64,000 nt of DNA. It comes from Azospirillum sp. B21. GTDB taxonomy: Bacteria > Pseudomonadota > Alphaproteobacteria > Azospirillales > Azospirillaceae. The notes under the pieces were generated by a model, which searched no databases, was not told where the DNA came from, and worked only from the letters and a program-made list of their open reading frames with translations. A program made the position numbers and the translations under genes. Position 1 is the stretch's first letter, and each line of letters starts with the position of its first letter. Shown here one piece after another: positions 1 to 8,151 of the stretch. Location: assembly GCF_008364825.1 (NCBI RefSeq), contig NZ_VTTO01000003.1:372001-436000 (forward strand), read 5' to 3'.

Positions 1-1781
1 ATCTGGTCTATGAGATCAATGAAGGCGTGCGCACCGGCGTGCGCGGCATCACCTTCATCGGGAACGAGCATTTTTCCGACGGGACTCTTCGCGAGGCCGT
101 TCAGACCAAGGAATCCGCCTGGTGGCGCTTCCTGTCGTCCGATGACAACTATGATCCGGACCGTCTGAACTACGACCGCGACCTGCTGCGCCGCTTCTAC
201 CTGAAGGAAGGCTACGCCGACTTCCGCGTGGTTTCGGCCGTAGCGGAGCTGACGCCCGACAAGTCGGACTTCTTCATCACCTTCACGATCGAGGAAGGCG
301 AGCGCTACAAGTTCGGCAAGGTGGACATCAACACATCGCTGAAGCAGCTCGACCCGGCAGTCCTGCAGAACAGCGTCACCACCACGGAGGGCGATTGGTA
401 CAACGCCCAGAAGGTGGAAGACACCATCACGAAGCTGACGAATGCCGTCGGCGACCTGCAATATGCCTTCGTGGATGTCCGGCCGCGGATTTCGCGCAAC
501 CGCGAGAACCGCACCATCGACATCATCTATGAGATCAACGAGGGGCCGCGCACCTTCGTCGACCGCATCGACATCACCGGCAACGTCCGCACGCTGGACA
601 AGGTGGTGCGCCGCGAGATGCTGCTGTCCGAAGGCGACCCGTTCAACGCGTCCAAGCTGAAGCGGTCCGAGCAGCGCATCAAGGATCTGGGCTTCTTCGA
701 GCGTGTGAACATCACCACCGCCGAGAGCAGCGCGCCCGACCGTACGGTCGTGAATGTCGATGTGGCCGAGCAGTCGACCGGTGAAATCTCCATCGGTGCC
801 GGTTTCTCGACGTCCGACGGTCCATTGGGCGACTTCTCGATCCGCGAGCGCAACCTGCTCGGCCGCGGTCAGGACCTGCGCCTGGGCGCCACGCTGTCGG
901 GCCGTCGCCAGTTGTACGACATCTCCTTCACGGAGCCGTACTTCATGGATCGGGACCTGTCGGCCGGCGTCGACATCTTCCGCACGCGCTACAACTACCA
1001 GGACGAAAGCTCGTTCAACGAGAAGAACACCGGCTTCGCCCTGCGCCTGGGCTATCCGCTGACCGAGCGCATGCGCCAGCGCGTCTATTACCAGTTGCAG
1101 GACACGCAGATCGAAGAGGTCCCGACCACCGCGTCGAAGTACATCCAGGAGCAGCGCGGCCAACGCCTGACCTCTTTGATCGGCCAGGAGCTGACCTACG
1201 ACGTCCGCAACAGCAAGCTGACGCCGACCGAGGGTTACTTCATCCGCCTGACCAACGACATCGCTGGCCTCGGCGGTTCGGTGCGCTTCCTGCGGAACAA
1301 GCTTGCCGCCGGCTATTACATCCCTCTCGGCGAGGACCAGTGGGTGCTGAGCACCACGGGCGAGATCGGCTACATCCACGGTCTCGGCCAGAAGGTGCAG
1401 CTGGGCGACCGCTTCTTCATCGGCGGCGACACGCTGCGCGGCTTCAACACCGCGGGCATCGGTCCGCGCGACGTCTCCACCGGCGATGCGCTGGGTGGCA
1501 CCCGCTATGCCCGCGCGTCGGTGGAAATGAGCTTCCCCTTCGGCCTGCCGGAGGAGTTCGGCCTGCTCGGCCACGCCTTCACCGATGTCGGTACGCTCGG
1601 CAAGGTCGACATCAGTGATCCGAACGTGAAGGATGACGAGACCATCCGCGTCTCCATCGGCACCGGCGTGTCGTGGAAGTCGCCGTTCGGGCCCATCCGG
1701 CTCGATGTCGCACTGCCGATCCGCAAGGAAGGCTACGACAAGAAAGAGCTCATCCGCTTCAGCTTCGGAACCAGGTTCTAA
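1..1781 (+). CDS. bamA: BamA outer-membrane assembly factor, 5'-truncated by window edge
   Basis: This is the central beta-barrel subunit of the BAM complex, which inserts barrel proteins into the outer membrane. The reading frame is already open at base 3, so the gene begins upstream; about 593 residues are visible of a usual 750-800. The visible part holds three POTRA domains (starts near VRGITFIGN, YKFGKVDI and TFVDRIDITGN), then the 16-stranded barrel. The conserved L6 loop motif appears as LRGF (family VRGF/Y), and the protein ends in a Phe (GTRF), the usual barrel-terminal signature. Only one base separates its stop from skp, so the two are co-transcribed. The missing part should carry the signal peptide and POTRA1-2. 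Confidence 0.97.
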   Translation, partial: LVYEINEGVRTGVRGITFIGNEHFSDGTLREAVQTKESAWWRFLSSDDNYDPDRLNYDRDLLRRFYLKEGYADFRVVSAVAELTPDKSDFFITFTIEEGERYKFGKVDINTSLKQLDPAVLQNSVTTTEGDWYNAQKVEDTITKLTNAVGDLQYAFVDVRPRISRNRENRTIDIIYEINEGPRTFVDRIDITGNVRTLDKVVRREMLLSEGDPFNASKLKRSEQRIKDLGFFERVNITTAESSAPDRTVVNVDVAEQSTGEISIGAGFSTSDGPLGDFSIRERNLLGRGQDLRLGATLSGRRQLYDISFTEPYFMDRDLSAGVDIFRTRYNYQDESSFNEKNTGFALRLGYPLTERMRQRVYYQLQDTQIEEVPTTASKYIQEQRGQRLTSLIGQELTYDVRNSKLTPTEGYFIRLTNDIAGLGGSVRFLRNKLAAGYYIPLGEDQWVLSTTGEIGYIHGLGQKVQLGDRFFIGGDTLRGFNTAGIGPRDVSTGDALGGTRYARASVEMSFPFGLPEEFGLLGHAFTDVGTLGKVDISDPNVKDDETIRVSIGTGVSWKSPFGPIRLDVALPIRKEGYDKKELIRFSFGTRF

Positions 1782-1782
1782 G

Positions 1783-2427
1783 ATGCAATTCACCCAGTCG
1801 AAGGCGCCGTTCCGCGTCGCCGTCCTGTCGGCCGTCACGGTCGCCGGCCTCCTGTTCGCCGCCACGTCGGCACAGGCCCAAACCCAGCCGAAGGCCGAGG
1901 CTCCGAAGGCGGCCACGGCTGCGGCCACGCCCCCGGCTCCCGGTGCGGAGCTGAAGGCGCCGGTCATCGCAGTGATCGACGTCCAGAAGATCATGCAGGA
2001 ATCCACCGCGTCGAAGGGCATCACCAAGTCCTTCGAATCGCTGCGCGATTCCTACCAGAAGGAAATCTCCGCGCTGGAGGACAAGCTCCGCAAGACCGAG
2101 GACGAACTGCGCAAGCAGCAGACCGTCCTGTCGCCGGAAGCGCTCGCCACCAAGCGCCGCGACTTCGAGAAGCAGGTCGCCGACGTCCAGAAGACGGTCC
2201 AGAACCGCAAACGGGCACTGGAGACCAGCCTGAACGAAGCGATGGCCGTCGTTCACAAGACGATGGTCGATGTGGTCGCCGAGATCTCCCGCGAGCGCGG
2301 CGCCAACCTCGTTCTGGCCCGTCAGCAGTTCGTCCTGGTCGACACCCAGCTCGACGTCACCGACACGGTGATGGAGCGGGTGAACAAGAAGCTTCCGCAG
2401 GTTGCGCTGAACGTTCCCAAGCAGTAA
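1783..2427 (+). CDS. skp: Skp/OmpH family periplasmic chaperone
   Basis: A 214-residue secreted protein with an N-terminal signal peptide (basic start, hydrophobic run, likely cleavage after AQA near residue 33) followed by an Ala/Pro-rich linker. The body opens with VIAVIDVQKIMQES, typical of OmpH/Skp, and continues as a long charged coiled coil (about residues 75-170) that forms the tentacles of the trimeric chaperone. It holds unfolded outer-membrane proteins for delivery to BamA, encoded one base upstream. The ATG at 1783 is chosen because it gives the complete signal peptide. The Ala/Pro linker makes it longer than E. coli Skp (about 161 residues). Confidence 0.93.
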   Translation: MQFTQSKAPFRVAVLSAVTVAGLLFAATSAQAQTQPKAEAPKAATAAATPPAPGAELKAPVIAVIDVQKIMQESTASKGITKSFESLRDSYQKEISALEDKLRKTEDELRKQQTVLSPEALATKRRDFEKQVADVQKTVQNRKRALETSLNEAMAVVHKTMVDVVAEISRERGANLVLARQQFVLVDTQLDVTDTVMERVNKKLPQVALNVPKQ

Positions 2428-2439
2428 TGCCCTTCTGAG

Positions 2440-2480
2440 CAGGGCCGTCGCCGTCCCGACCGGGGAAGGTGGCGGCCCTG
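2440..2480 (+). terminator. Hairpin between skp and fabZ
   Basis: Bases 2440-2452 can pair with 2468-2480 in a 13-bp stem with two G-U wobbles and a 15-base loop, 13 bases after the skp stop. Only a short T-containing stretch follows, so termination may be partial. A second GC palindrome lies near 2555-2582. The 215-base skp-fabZ gap contains no convincing gene. Confidence 0.55.
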
Positions 2481-2642
2481 TTGCGTTTCCGGGTTCGGCG
2501 GTTGCGGTCGCCGCGGAAATGGGGCAAGAAGGCGGAGCAAACAAAAAGGCGCCGGCGTTGCCTGTTGGGGCGGCGGCGCCCGTTCTCCGGGAACGGGGAA
2601 TGGTGAACCCTATCGGTTGGTGGAAAGGCGGGCGGCCGGACA

Positions 2643-3125
2643 ATGGACGTGACGGCGGACAACAACGCGCAGAGCAACAAGATCGACGACATCGACATCA
2701 CGCGGATCATGAAGATGATCCCGCATCGCTACCCGATCCTGATGATCGACCGGGTGATCGATGTGACGCTGGGCGAAGGCGCCACCGGCGTGAAGAACGT
2801 CACGATCAACGAGCCCTTCTTCCAGGGCCATTTCCCGTCGCGTCCGGTGATGCCCGGCGTGCTGATCATCGAGGCGATGGCGCAGACCTCCGCCGTGCTA
2901 GTGGTCGCCACGCTCGGGCCGGATGCCGAAGGCAAGCTGGTCTATTTCATGACCGTGGACGAGGCGCGTTTCCGCCGCCCGGTCACCCCCGGTGACACCA
3001 TCCACATCCATGTGACGAAGCAGCGCCAGCGCGCCAACGTGTGGAAGTTCAAGGGCGAGGCCAAGGTCAACGGCGTCCTCGTCGCTGAAGCCATCTATTC
3101 CGCCATGATCCTGGACGAAAAATGA
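2643..3125 (+). CDS. fabZ: (3R)-hydroxyacyl-[acyl-carrier-protein] dehydratase FabZ
   Basis: FabZ removes water from 3-hydroxyacyl-ACP in type II fatty acid synthesis and competes with lipid A synthesis for 3-hydroxyacyl-ACP. The 160-residue protein has a hot-dog fold sequence: [12 protein letters not shown] near residue 27, the [13 protein letters not shown] segment with catalytic His63, and Glu77 in LIIEAMAQ on the central helix. A roughly 15-residue N-terminal extension precedes the part that aligns with E. coli FabZ (151 residues). The stop overlaps the lpxA start by four bases (ATGA), so translation is coupled. In many proteobacteria lpxD lies just upstream; it does not here. Confidence 0.96.
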   Translation: MDVTADNNAQSNKIDDIDITRIMKMIPHRYPILMIDRVIDVTLGEGATGVKNVTINEPFFQGHFPSRPVMPGVLIIEAMAQTSAVLVVATLGPDAEGKLVYFMTVDEARFRRPVTPGDTIHIHVTKQRQRANVWKFKGEAKVNGVLVAEAIYSAMILDEK

Positions 3126-3916
3126 CCGTCACCATCCATCCGTCCGCCATCGTAGATCCCGCGGCCAGGCTGGGCGAGGGGGTCGACATCGGCCCCTTCT
3201 GCGTCGTCGGCCCCGACGTCACGCTGGGCGACGGCGTTCGGCTGGTTTCGCATGTGGCTGTCGATGGGCGCACCAGCATCGGCGCCGAAACCGTCATCTA
3301 TCCCTTCGCGTCCATCGGCCACCGCCCGCAGGACCTGAAGTTCCATGGTGAACCGTCCGAACTCGTCATCGGTGCCCGCAACCAGATCCGCGAGCATGTG
3401 ACGATGAATCCCGGCACCGAGGGTGGCGGCATGATCACGCGCGTCGGCGACGACGGGCTTTTCATGATGGGCTCGCATGTGGCGCATGACTGCATCGTCG
3501 GCGACCATGTGATCATGGCGAACAACGCCACGCTGGGCGGCCATGTGACGCTGGGCGACTACGTCATCATCGGCGGGCTTTCGGCTGTGCGCCAGTTCGT
3601 GCGCATCGGTTCGCACGCCATGATCGGCGGCATGTCCGGCGTCGAGAACGACGTGATTCCCTTCGGTCTGGTGATGGGCGACCGCGCCCGCCTTGCCGGC
3701 CTGAACCTCGTCGGGCTGGAGCGGCGCGGCTTCAAGAAGGATGACATCCACGCACTGCGTGCGGCCTACCGCATGCTGTTCGGTCCGGAGGGAACCTTCG
3801 CCGAGCGGGTGGAGGAGGTCGGTCGCGATTTCGGCGAGCGTGCGCTGATTTCGGACGTGCTGTCCTTCATCCGTGCCAAGGAAGCGCGCTCCCTCTGCCA
3901 GCCGCGCGAGAGCTGA
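3122..3916 (+). CDS. lpxA: UDP-N-acetylglucosamine O-acyltransferase LpxA
   Basis: LpxA catalyses the first step of lipid A synthesis in the cytoplasm, moving a 3-hydroxyacyl chain from ACP to the 3-OH of UDP-GlcNAc. The 264-residue protein shows about ten left-handed beta-helix hexapeptide repeats ([22 protein letters not shown] and others) and the catalytic His122 in the SHVAHDC segment. A C-terminal helical domain (about 195-264) completes the trimer fold. Length matches the family (262 in E. coli). It overlaps fabZ by four bases and is followed after 12 bases by lpxI. The acyl length preferred cannot be read with confidence. Confidence 0.97.
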   Translation: MTVTIHPSAIVDPAARLGEGVDIGPFCVVGPDVTLGDGVRLVSHVAVDGRTSIGAETVIYPFASIGHRPQDLKFHGEPSELVIGARNQIREHVTMNPGTEGGGMITRVGDDGLFMMGSHVAHDCIVGDHVIMANNATLGGHVTLGDYVIIGGLSAVRQFVRIGSHAMIGGMSGVENDVIPFGLVMGDRARLAGLNLVGLERRGFKKDDIHALRAAYRMLFGPEGTFAERVEEVGRDFGERALISDVLSFIRAKEARSLCQPRES

Positions 3917-3928
3917 GGCCGCCGGCCG

Positions 3929-4771
3929 ATGGCCGATATCCATCAGGCTGCCGGTGCCAAGCTTGCGATCCTGGCCGGCGGCGGCACGCTGCCGGCGCGC
4001 ATCGCCAGCGCGGTGCGCGGGCAGGGGCGTGAGGTCTTCGTCGTCGCCTTCGACGGCCATACCGATCCCGAAACGGTCGTCGGGCTTCCGCATGTGTGGA
4101 GCCGCTTCGGCGCCGCGGGCAGCATCCTGCGCCGCCTCCATGAGGAGGGCGTCGGCGAGGTCGTCCTTGCAGGGCCGGTGAAGCGACCGTCCTTCACGGA
4201 GCTGATGCCGGACTGGCGCACCGCTCGCTTCCTCGCCCGCGTCGGAACTAGGGCGCTCGGTGACGATGGGCTGCTGCGCGCCGTGGTCCGCGAGGTGGAG
4301 GAGGATGGCTTCCGCGTCGTCGGCCTGCATGACCTGTTGAAGGATCTGCTGACCACGCCCGGCCCGGTCGGTCGTCTGGCCCCGGATGCCGAGGCGGAGC
4401 GCGACATCGCCCGCGCGGTGGAGGTCGCCCGTGCGTTGGGTGCGCTCGATGTCGGGCAGGGTGCGGTGGTCCAGCAAGGCATCGTGCTTGCTGTCGAGGC
4501 CATCGAGGGCACAGATGCCATGCTCGACCGCTGTGCCGGTCTGTCACGGCCCGGACCCGGTGGGGTGCTGGTCAAGGTGAAGAAGCCGAAGCAGGACCGT
4601 CGCATCGACCTGCCGACCATGGGCGTCACGACGGTCGAGAGGGCCGCCGCCGCCGGGCTGCGCGGGATCGCGGTGGAAGCCGGCGGTAGCCTGCTGGTAG
4701 ATCGCGCAGCAGTGGCGGCGACGGCCGACCGGCTCGGTTTGTTCGTCACCGGCATCGAGATTTTGCAATGA
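3929..4771 (+). CDS. lpxI: UDP-2,3-diacylglucosamine pyrophosphatase LpxI
   Basis: LpxI (formerly DUF1009) hydrolyses UDP-2,3-diacylglucosamine to lipid X, the step done by the unrelated LpxH in enterics. The 280-residue protein begins with the family hallmark LAILAGGGTLPARIA (N-terminal domain) and contains the C-terminal half with GVLVKVKKPKQDRRIDLPTMG and a final GLRGIAVEAGGSLLVDR segment typical of the family. Its place between lpxA and lpxB, with a four-base overlap into lpxB, supports the call independently. No LpxH candidate is present in this window, consistent with an alphaproteobacterial LpxI lineage. Confidence 0.95.
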   Translation: MADIHQAAGAKLAILAGGGTLPARIASAVRGQGREVFVVAFDGHTDPETVVGLPHVWSRFGAAGSILRRLHEEGVGEVVLAGPVKRPSFTELMPDWRTARFLARVGTRALGDDGLLRAVVREVEEDGFRVVGLHDLLKDLLTTPGPVGRLAPDAEAERDIARAVEVARALGALDVGQGAVVQQGIVLAVEAIEGTDAMLDRCAGLSRPGPGGVLVKVKKPKQDRRIDLPTMGVTTVERAAAAGLRGIAVEAGGSLLVDRAAVAATADRLGLFVTGIEILQ

Positions 4772-5991
4772 TCATCAACCCGGCGACCGATGTGGCGGCC
4801 GATGATGGCCCGACCCTGTTCCTGATCGCCGGCGAACCGTCGGGCGATGCGCTGGGCGCGCGGCTGATGGCCGCAGCAAAGCGGCTGACCGGCGGCAAGG
4901 TGCGTTTCGTCGGCATCGGCGGCGAGAAGATGACGGGGGAAGGGCTGGTCAGCCTTTTCCCCATGGGTGAGTTGAGCCTGTTCGGCATCTTCGAGCTGCT
5001 GCCGCATCTGCCGAACCTGATCCGCCGGATCGACCAGACCGTCGCGGAGATCGTCCGGCTGCGGCCGGACGTCGTCGTGGGCATCGATTCGCCGGGCTTC
5101 ACCGTGCGGGTGGCGAAGAAGGTGCGCGCCGCCGAGCCCGCCATTCCGCTGATTCACTATGTGGCGCCCACGGTGTGGGCCTGGAAGCCCAAGCGGGCGG
5201 CCAAATATGCTGCCATCTATGACCATCTCCTCGCCGTTCTGCCTTTCGAGCCTCCGTATTTCGAGAAGGAGGGGCTGGCCTGCACCTTCGTCGGCCATTC
5301 GGTCGTCGAGGGTGGTGCGGGGAAAGGCGATGGTGCGGCATTCCGCGAGCGGCGTGGCATCGCGGCGGACGAGCGGATCGTCATGGTGCTCCCAGGCAGC
5401 CGCAAGGGAGAGGTATCGCGTCTGCTGCCCGACTTTCGCGCGACGCTGGACCTGTTGCGCCCAACCCATCCCAATCTTGTTGCGGTTGTGCCGACCGTGG
5501 CGACGGTGCGCGACCGTGTCGCCTCCTCCATCGCCGATTGGCCGGTCCGCACCCTGCTGGTGGAAGGGGATGCCGAGAAGTATGACGCCTTCGCGGCGGC
5601 GGAGGCGGCGCTCGCCGCGTCGGGGACCGTGGCGCTGGAACTGGCGCTCGCGCGACTGCCGACTGTTATCGCCTACCGGCTGAATCCGATCACCGTTGCG
5701 CTCTATCGCCGGCTGATACGGGTGAAGTACGTCAATCTCGTCAACCTGATGCTCGATCGGATGCTGGTTCCGGAACTGCTGCAGCGGGACTGCCGGCCGG
5801 ATAGACTGGCGGCCGAGTTGGGGCGTTTGCTCGACGATCCGGCGGCGCGTCAGGCGCAGGTCGACGGTGTCGCCGAGGTGGCCCGCTGGCTGGGGCAGGG
5901 GGATATTCCGCCCAGCGAACGTGCTGCCCGCACCATCCTGGACGTCGTTCAAGAACGCCGCCCCAAGACAGTTGAGCAACCGCTCAGTTAA
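4768..5991 (+). CDS. lpxB: Lipid-A-disaccharide synthase LpxB
   Basis: LpxB joins lipid X and UDP-2,3-diacylglucosamine into the beta-1,6 disaccharide core of lipid A at the inner-membrane face (GT19 family). The 407-residue protein has the N-terminal signature LIAGEPSGDALG (about residues 17-28), the HYVAPTVWAWKPKRA segment near residue 130, LPGSRKGEV near 210 and the ASGTVALELALARLP donor-site segment near 290. Its start overlaps the end of lpxI by four bases. It supplies lipid A disaccharide from the products of the preceding lpxA and lpxI genes and closes the cluster. Confidence 0.97.
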   Translation: MIINPATDVAADDGPTLFLIAGEPSGDALGARLMAAAKRLTGGKVRFVGIGGEKMTGEGLVSLFPMGELSLFGIFELLPHLPNLIRRIDQTVAEIVRLRPDVVVGIDSPGFTVRVAKKVRAAEPAIPLIHYVAPTVWAWKPKRAAKYAAIYDHLLAVLPFEPPYFEKEGLACTFVGHSVVEGGAGKGDGAAFRERRGIAADERIVMVLPGSRKGEVSRLLPDFRATLDLLRPTHPNLVAVVPTVATVRDRVASSIADWPVRTLLVEGDAEKYDAFAAAEAALAASGTVALELALARLPTVIAYRLNPITVALYRRLIRVKYVNLVNLMLDRMLVPELLQRDCRPDRLAAELGRLLDDPAARQAQVDGVAEVARWLGQGDIPPSERAARTILDVVQERRPKTVEQPLS

Positions 5992-6015
5992 TCGCCAAGC
6001 GGGAGAATAGAGACC

Positions 6016-6411
6016 ATGAGCGAATTCCGTCTGCTGCATACGATGCTGCGCGTGCTGGATCTGGAGAAGTCTTTGGACTTCTACACCCGTCTGCTCGGCA
6101 TGAAGCTGCTGCGCCGCAATGACTATGAGGGTGGCCGTTTCACCCTGGCCTTCGTCGGCTATGGCGAGGAGTCCGATACCGCCGTTCTGGAACTGACCCA
6201 TAACTGGGACCAGAAGGAGCCGTACGAGATCGGCACCGCCTATGGTCACATCGCGCTCGGCGTTCCCGACATCTACGGCACCTGCGAGAAGCTCGCCGCG
6301 GAAGGCGTCAAGATTCCGCGCCCGCCGGGTCCGATGAAGCACGGCACCACCGTGATCGCCTTCATCGAGGATCCCGACGGCTACAAGGTCGAGCTGATCG
6401 AGAGGAAGTGA
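6016..6411 (+). CDS. gloA: Lactoylglutathione lyase (glyoxalase I)
   Basis: Glyoxalase I isomerises the methylglyoxal-glutathione hemithioacetal to S-lactoylglutathione, detoxifying a by-product of sugar metabolism in the cytoplasm. The 131-residue protein has the full metal-binding set of the short bacterial enzyme, His8, Glu59, His78 and Glu126, in two glyoxalase/bleomycin-resistance half modules ([19 protein letters not shown] and [11 protein letters not shown]). The ATG is preceded by GGGAGA at a good distance. It starts 24 bases after lpxB and may be read from the lpx operon. The short form without a long insert suggests a Ni/Co-type enzyme, but this is inference. Confidence 0.96.
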   Translation: MSEFRLLHTMLRVLDLEKSLDFYTRLLGMKLLRRNDYEGGRFTLAFVGYGEESDTAVLELTHNWDQKEPYEIGTAYGHIALGVPDIYGTCEKLAAEGVKIPRPPGPMKHGTTVIAFIEDPDGYKVELIERK

Positions 6412-6423
6412 TCGTTCCGCCGG

Positions 6424-7452
6424 TCATCGGCTTCGGACGGGGGCGCGGTCGGCAACGGCCGCGCCCTTGTGGTATGTGGACGGCGCCGGATCGCGGCGGA
6501 AGCGGGCGCGGTAGCTGGCCGGGCTGATGCCCAGGCGCTGACGGAAATGATGCCGCAAGGTGGCGGCGGAGCCGAAGCCGGCGAGGGTCGCGACCTCTTC
6601 GACCGGCAGGCTTCCGCGTTCCAGCAGATCACGGGCGCGGTTCAGCCGCTCTGTCGCCAGCCATTCGCCGGGGGTGGAGCCGGTAAGCGCCTGAAACCGG
6701 CGCAGGAAGGTGCGCAGGCTCATGCCGGCACGCGACGCCATGCTGGACAGGCTGTGGTCCTCCGCCAGCGTTTCCCGCAGATGGTCGAGCAGCGGGCCGA
6801 GACGGGCGCCTTCGCGGGCGGTGGGTACCGGCGCCTCGATGAACTGCGCCTGTCCGCCCTCGCGGTGGGGCTGGACCACCAGACGGCGGGCGACGCTGTT
6901 GGCGGCCTCGGGTCCGAAATCGCGGCGCACCAGATGCAGGCAAAGGTCTATGCCGGCGGCGCTGCCGGCAGAGGTCAGGATGTTGCCCTCATCCACATAG
7001 AGAACGTCAGGCACCACGCGTATGTCGGGATAAAGCTCCCCAAGGGTTGCGGCATAGCGCCAGTGGGTCGTCGCGCGGCGGCCCTTCAGCAAGTCGGCGG
7101 CGGCCAGCACGAAGGCACCGGAGCAGATCGAGAGGATGCGCGATCCCCGGCCATCGGCCCGGCGCAGCGCCTCAATTAGTTGGACAGGCACTGGTTCGCG
7201 AGCGCCGCGCCAGCCGGGAATGACGATGATGTCAGCTTGGTCGAGCAGATCGAGCCCGCCATCGGCCTCGATGCGGATTCCGCCCATCGCCCGCAATGGG
7301 CCAGGATCGAGTGCAGCGACGGCGAAGCGATACCAGTCGGGTCCGAGTTCCGGTCGCGGCAGCCCGAACACTTCGATGGCGACCCCGAACTCGAAGGTGC
7401 ACAGGCCATCATAGGCGAGGGCTACGGCAAGCGGTGGCGTGGCATTTGGCAT
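6424..7452 (-). CDS. ftrA: FtrA-type AraC-family regulator with DJ-1/PfpI domain
   Basis: A 342-residue transcriptional regulator. Residues about 8-180 form a DJ-1/PfpI (class I amidotransferase-like) domain with a nucleophile-elbow cysteine, Cys110, in SICSGAFVLAAA; residues about 235-330 form an AraC-type double HTH (SLRTFLRRFQALTG and FGSAATLRHHFRQRLG). The sequence around TFEFGVAIEVFGLPRPELGPDWYRFA is characteristic of FtrA within the GlxA-like group. The start at 7452 was chosen because homology begins there; no clear ribosome-binding site precedes it, and longer in-frame starts would run into the divergent rhodanese gene. It is transcribed away from that gene across an 87-base gap and likely regulates it. 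The ligand is not known. Confidence 0.88.
   Translation of the reverse strand: MPNATPPLAVALAYDGLCTFEFGVAIEVFGLPRPELGPDWYRFAVAALDPGPLRAMGGIRIEADGGLDLLDQADIIVIPGWRGAREPVPVQLIEALRRADGRGSRILSICSGAFVLAAADLLKGRRATTHWRYAATLGELYPDIRVVPDVLYVDEGNILTSAGSAAGIDLCLHLVRRDFGPEAANSVARRLVVQPHREGGQAQFIEAPVPTAREGARLGPLLDHLRETLAEDHSLSSMASRAGMSLRTFLRRFQALTGSTPGEWLATERLNRARDLLERGSLPVEEVATLAGFGSAATLRHHFRQRLGISPASYRARFRRDPAPSTYHKGAAVADRAPVRSR
6441..6466 (+). terminator. Candidate terminator hairpin for gloA, inside the ftrA 3' end
   Basis: Bases 6441-6448 pair perfectly with 6459-6466 (GGGCGCGG/CCGCGCCC) around a 10-base loop. The gloA and ftrA genes converge with only 12 bases between their stops, so the hairpin lies inside the last codons of ftrA. 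No T-run follows. Confidence 0.4.
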
Positions 7453-7539
7453 GATCTGAACGATAGCTGTCAGTTGCGCCACTTTCCAGCGGAAGTGCCG
7501 GTTGGGATGATGCGGATGAAACCCGCCCAGGAGAGCCCG

Positions 7540-7938
7540 ATGACCAGCCTCGTCACCGAAATCCCAGCCGCGACCCCTGCGGATGCCGCCAGCCATTTCG
7601 CCCGCAAGCTGTCGCTGGAGACCGACTGCTGGGATGTGCATGAATCGCTGAAATCCGGTACGCCCGACTTCGTCTTGCTCGACGTGCGCGGTCCGGCGGC
7701 CTTCGCCCGCGGGCATGTGCCGGGGGCGCTGAACCTGCCGCATGGCAAGATCACGGAACGGCGGATGGAGGAATGGGAGGAGGGAACGCTGTTCGTCGTC
7801 TATTGTGCCGGCCCGCACTGCAATGGTGCAGATCGCGCGGCCTTGCGGCTGGCGAGGATCGGGCGGCCGGTCAAGCTGATGATTGGCGGCGTGACGGGCT
7901 GGATCGACGAGGGCTTCGCGCTGGAAAGCGGGAACTGA
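7540..7938 (+). CDS. Rhodanese-like sulfurtransferase domain protein
   Basis: A single-domain rhodanese of 132 residues. Landmarks are FVLLDVRGPAAFARGHVPGALNLPH (about residues 44-68), the active-site loop VYCAGPHCNGADRAA with catalytic Cys89, and the closing IGGVTGWIDEG motif. The loop carries a second cysteine, Cys94, where many rhodaneses have Arg or another residue. The ATG at 7540 is preferred over upstream in-frame ATGs (7507, 7510, 7516) because AGGAG lies about seven bases before it. It faces the ftrA regulator across a short divergent promoter, a pairing that suggests joint control. The sulfur donor and acceptor are unknown. Confidence 0.9.
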   Translation: MTSLVTEIPAATPADAASHFARKLSLETDCWDVHESLKSGTPDFVLLDVRGPAAFARGHVPGALNLPHGKITERRMEEWEEGTLFVVYCAGPHCNGADRAALRLARIGRPVKLMIGGVTGWIDEGFALESGN

Positions 7939-7947
7939 GGAATTGCT

Positions 7948-8151
7948 TCAGATGAAGACGATACCGGCGACCAGGGCCAGGATCAGCAGATAGACGATAA
8001 ATCGACGGACCCGCCAGCCAAGCGGAGCCCGGTTGTCGTTGGCCGGCGAGCGCAGGCGCACGCGCCGGGCCGGAACGATGTACGCAGTAGGGTCCTGGGC
8101 GGCTCCGTTGGAGCCGCCCATTCCCACATGTGCTGTTGGCCGGTTAGCCAC
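7948..8151 (-). CDS. Small tail-anchored membrane protein overlapping gltA end
   Basis: A 67-residue ORF starting with GTG at 8151, inside the last codons of gltA, so it shares eight bases with that gene and is probably translated by coupling. The first 45 residues are polar and basic; the last 20 ([17 protein letters not shown]) form one hydrophobic helix ending the protein, the look of a C-terminal membrane anchor. I do not recognise a family. A later in-frame ATG (codon 11) is an alternative start. The position directly behind citrate synthase is the only context. Confidence 0.55.
   Translation of the reverse strand: MANRPTAHVGMGGSNGAAQDPTAYIVPARRVRLRSPANDNRAPLGWRVRRFIVYLLILALVAGIVFI

Noticed and set aside
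527..853. Long minus-strand frames inside bamA
   Set aside because: They are antisense frames kept open by high GC; no start signal or protein-like pattern, and bamA itself is certain.
3943..6342. 799-residue minus-strand open frame opposite lpxI-lpxB-gloA
   Set aside because: Low-complexity Arg/His/Asp-rich translation with no motif; it mirrors well-supported plus-strand genes.
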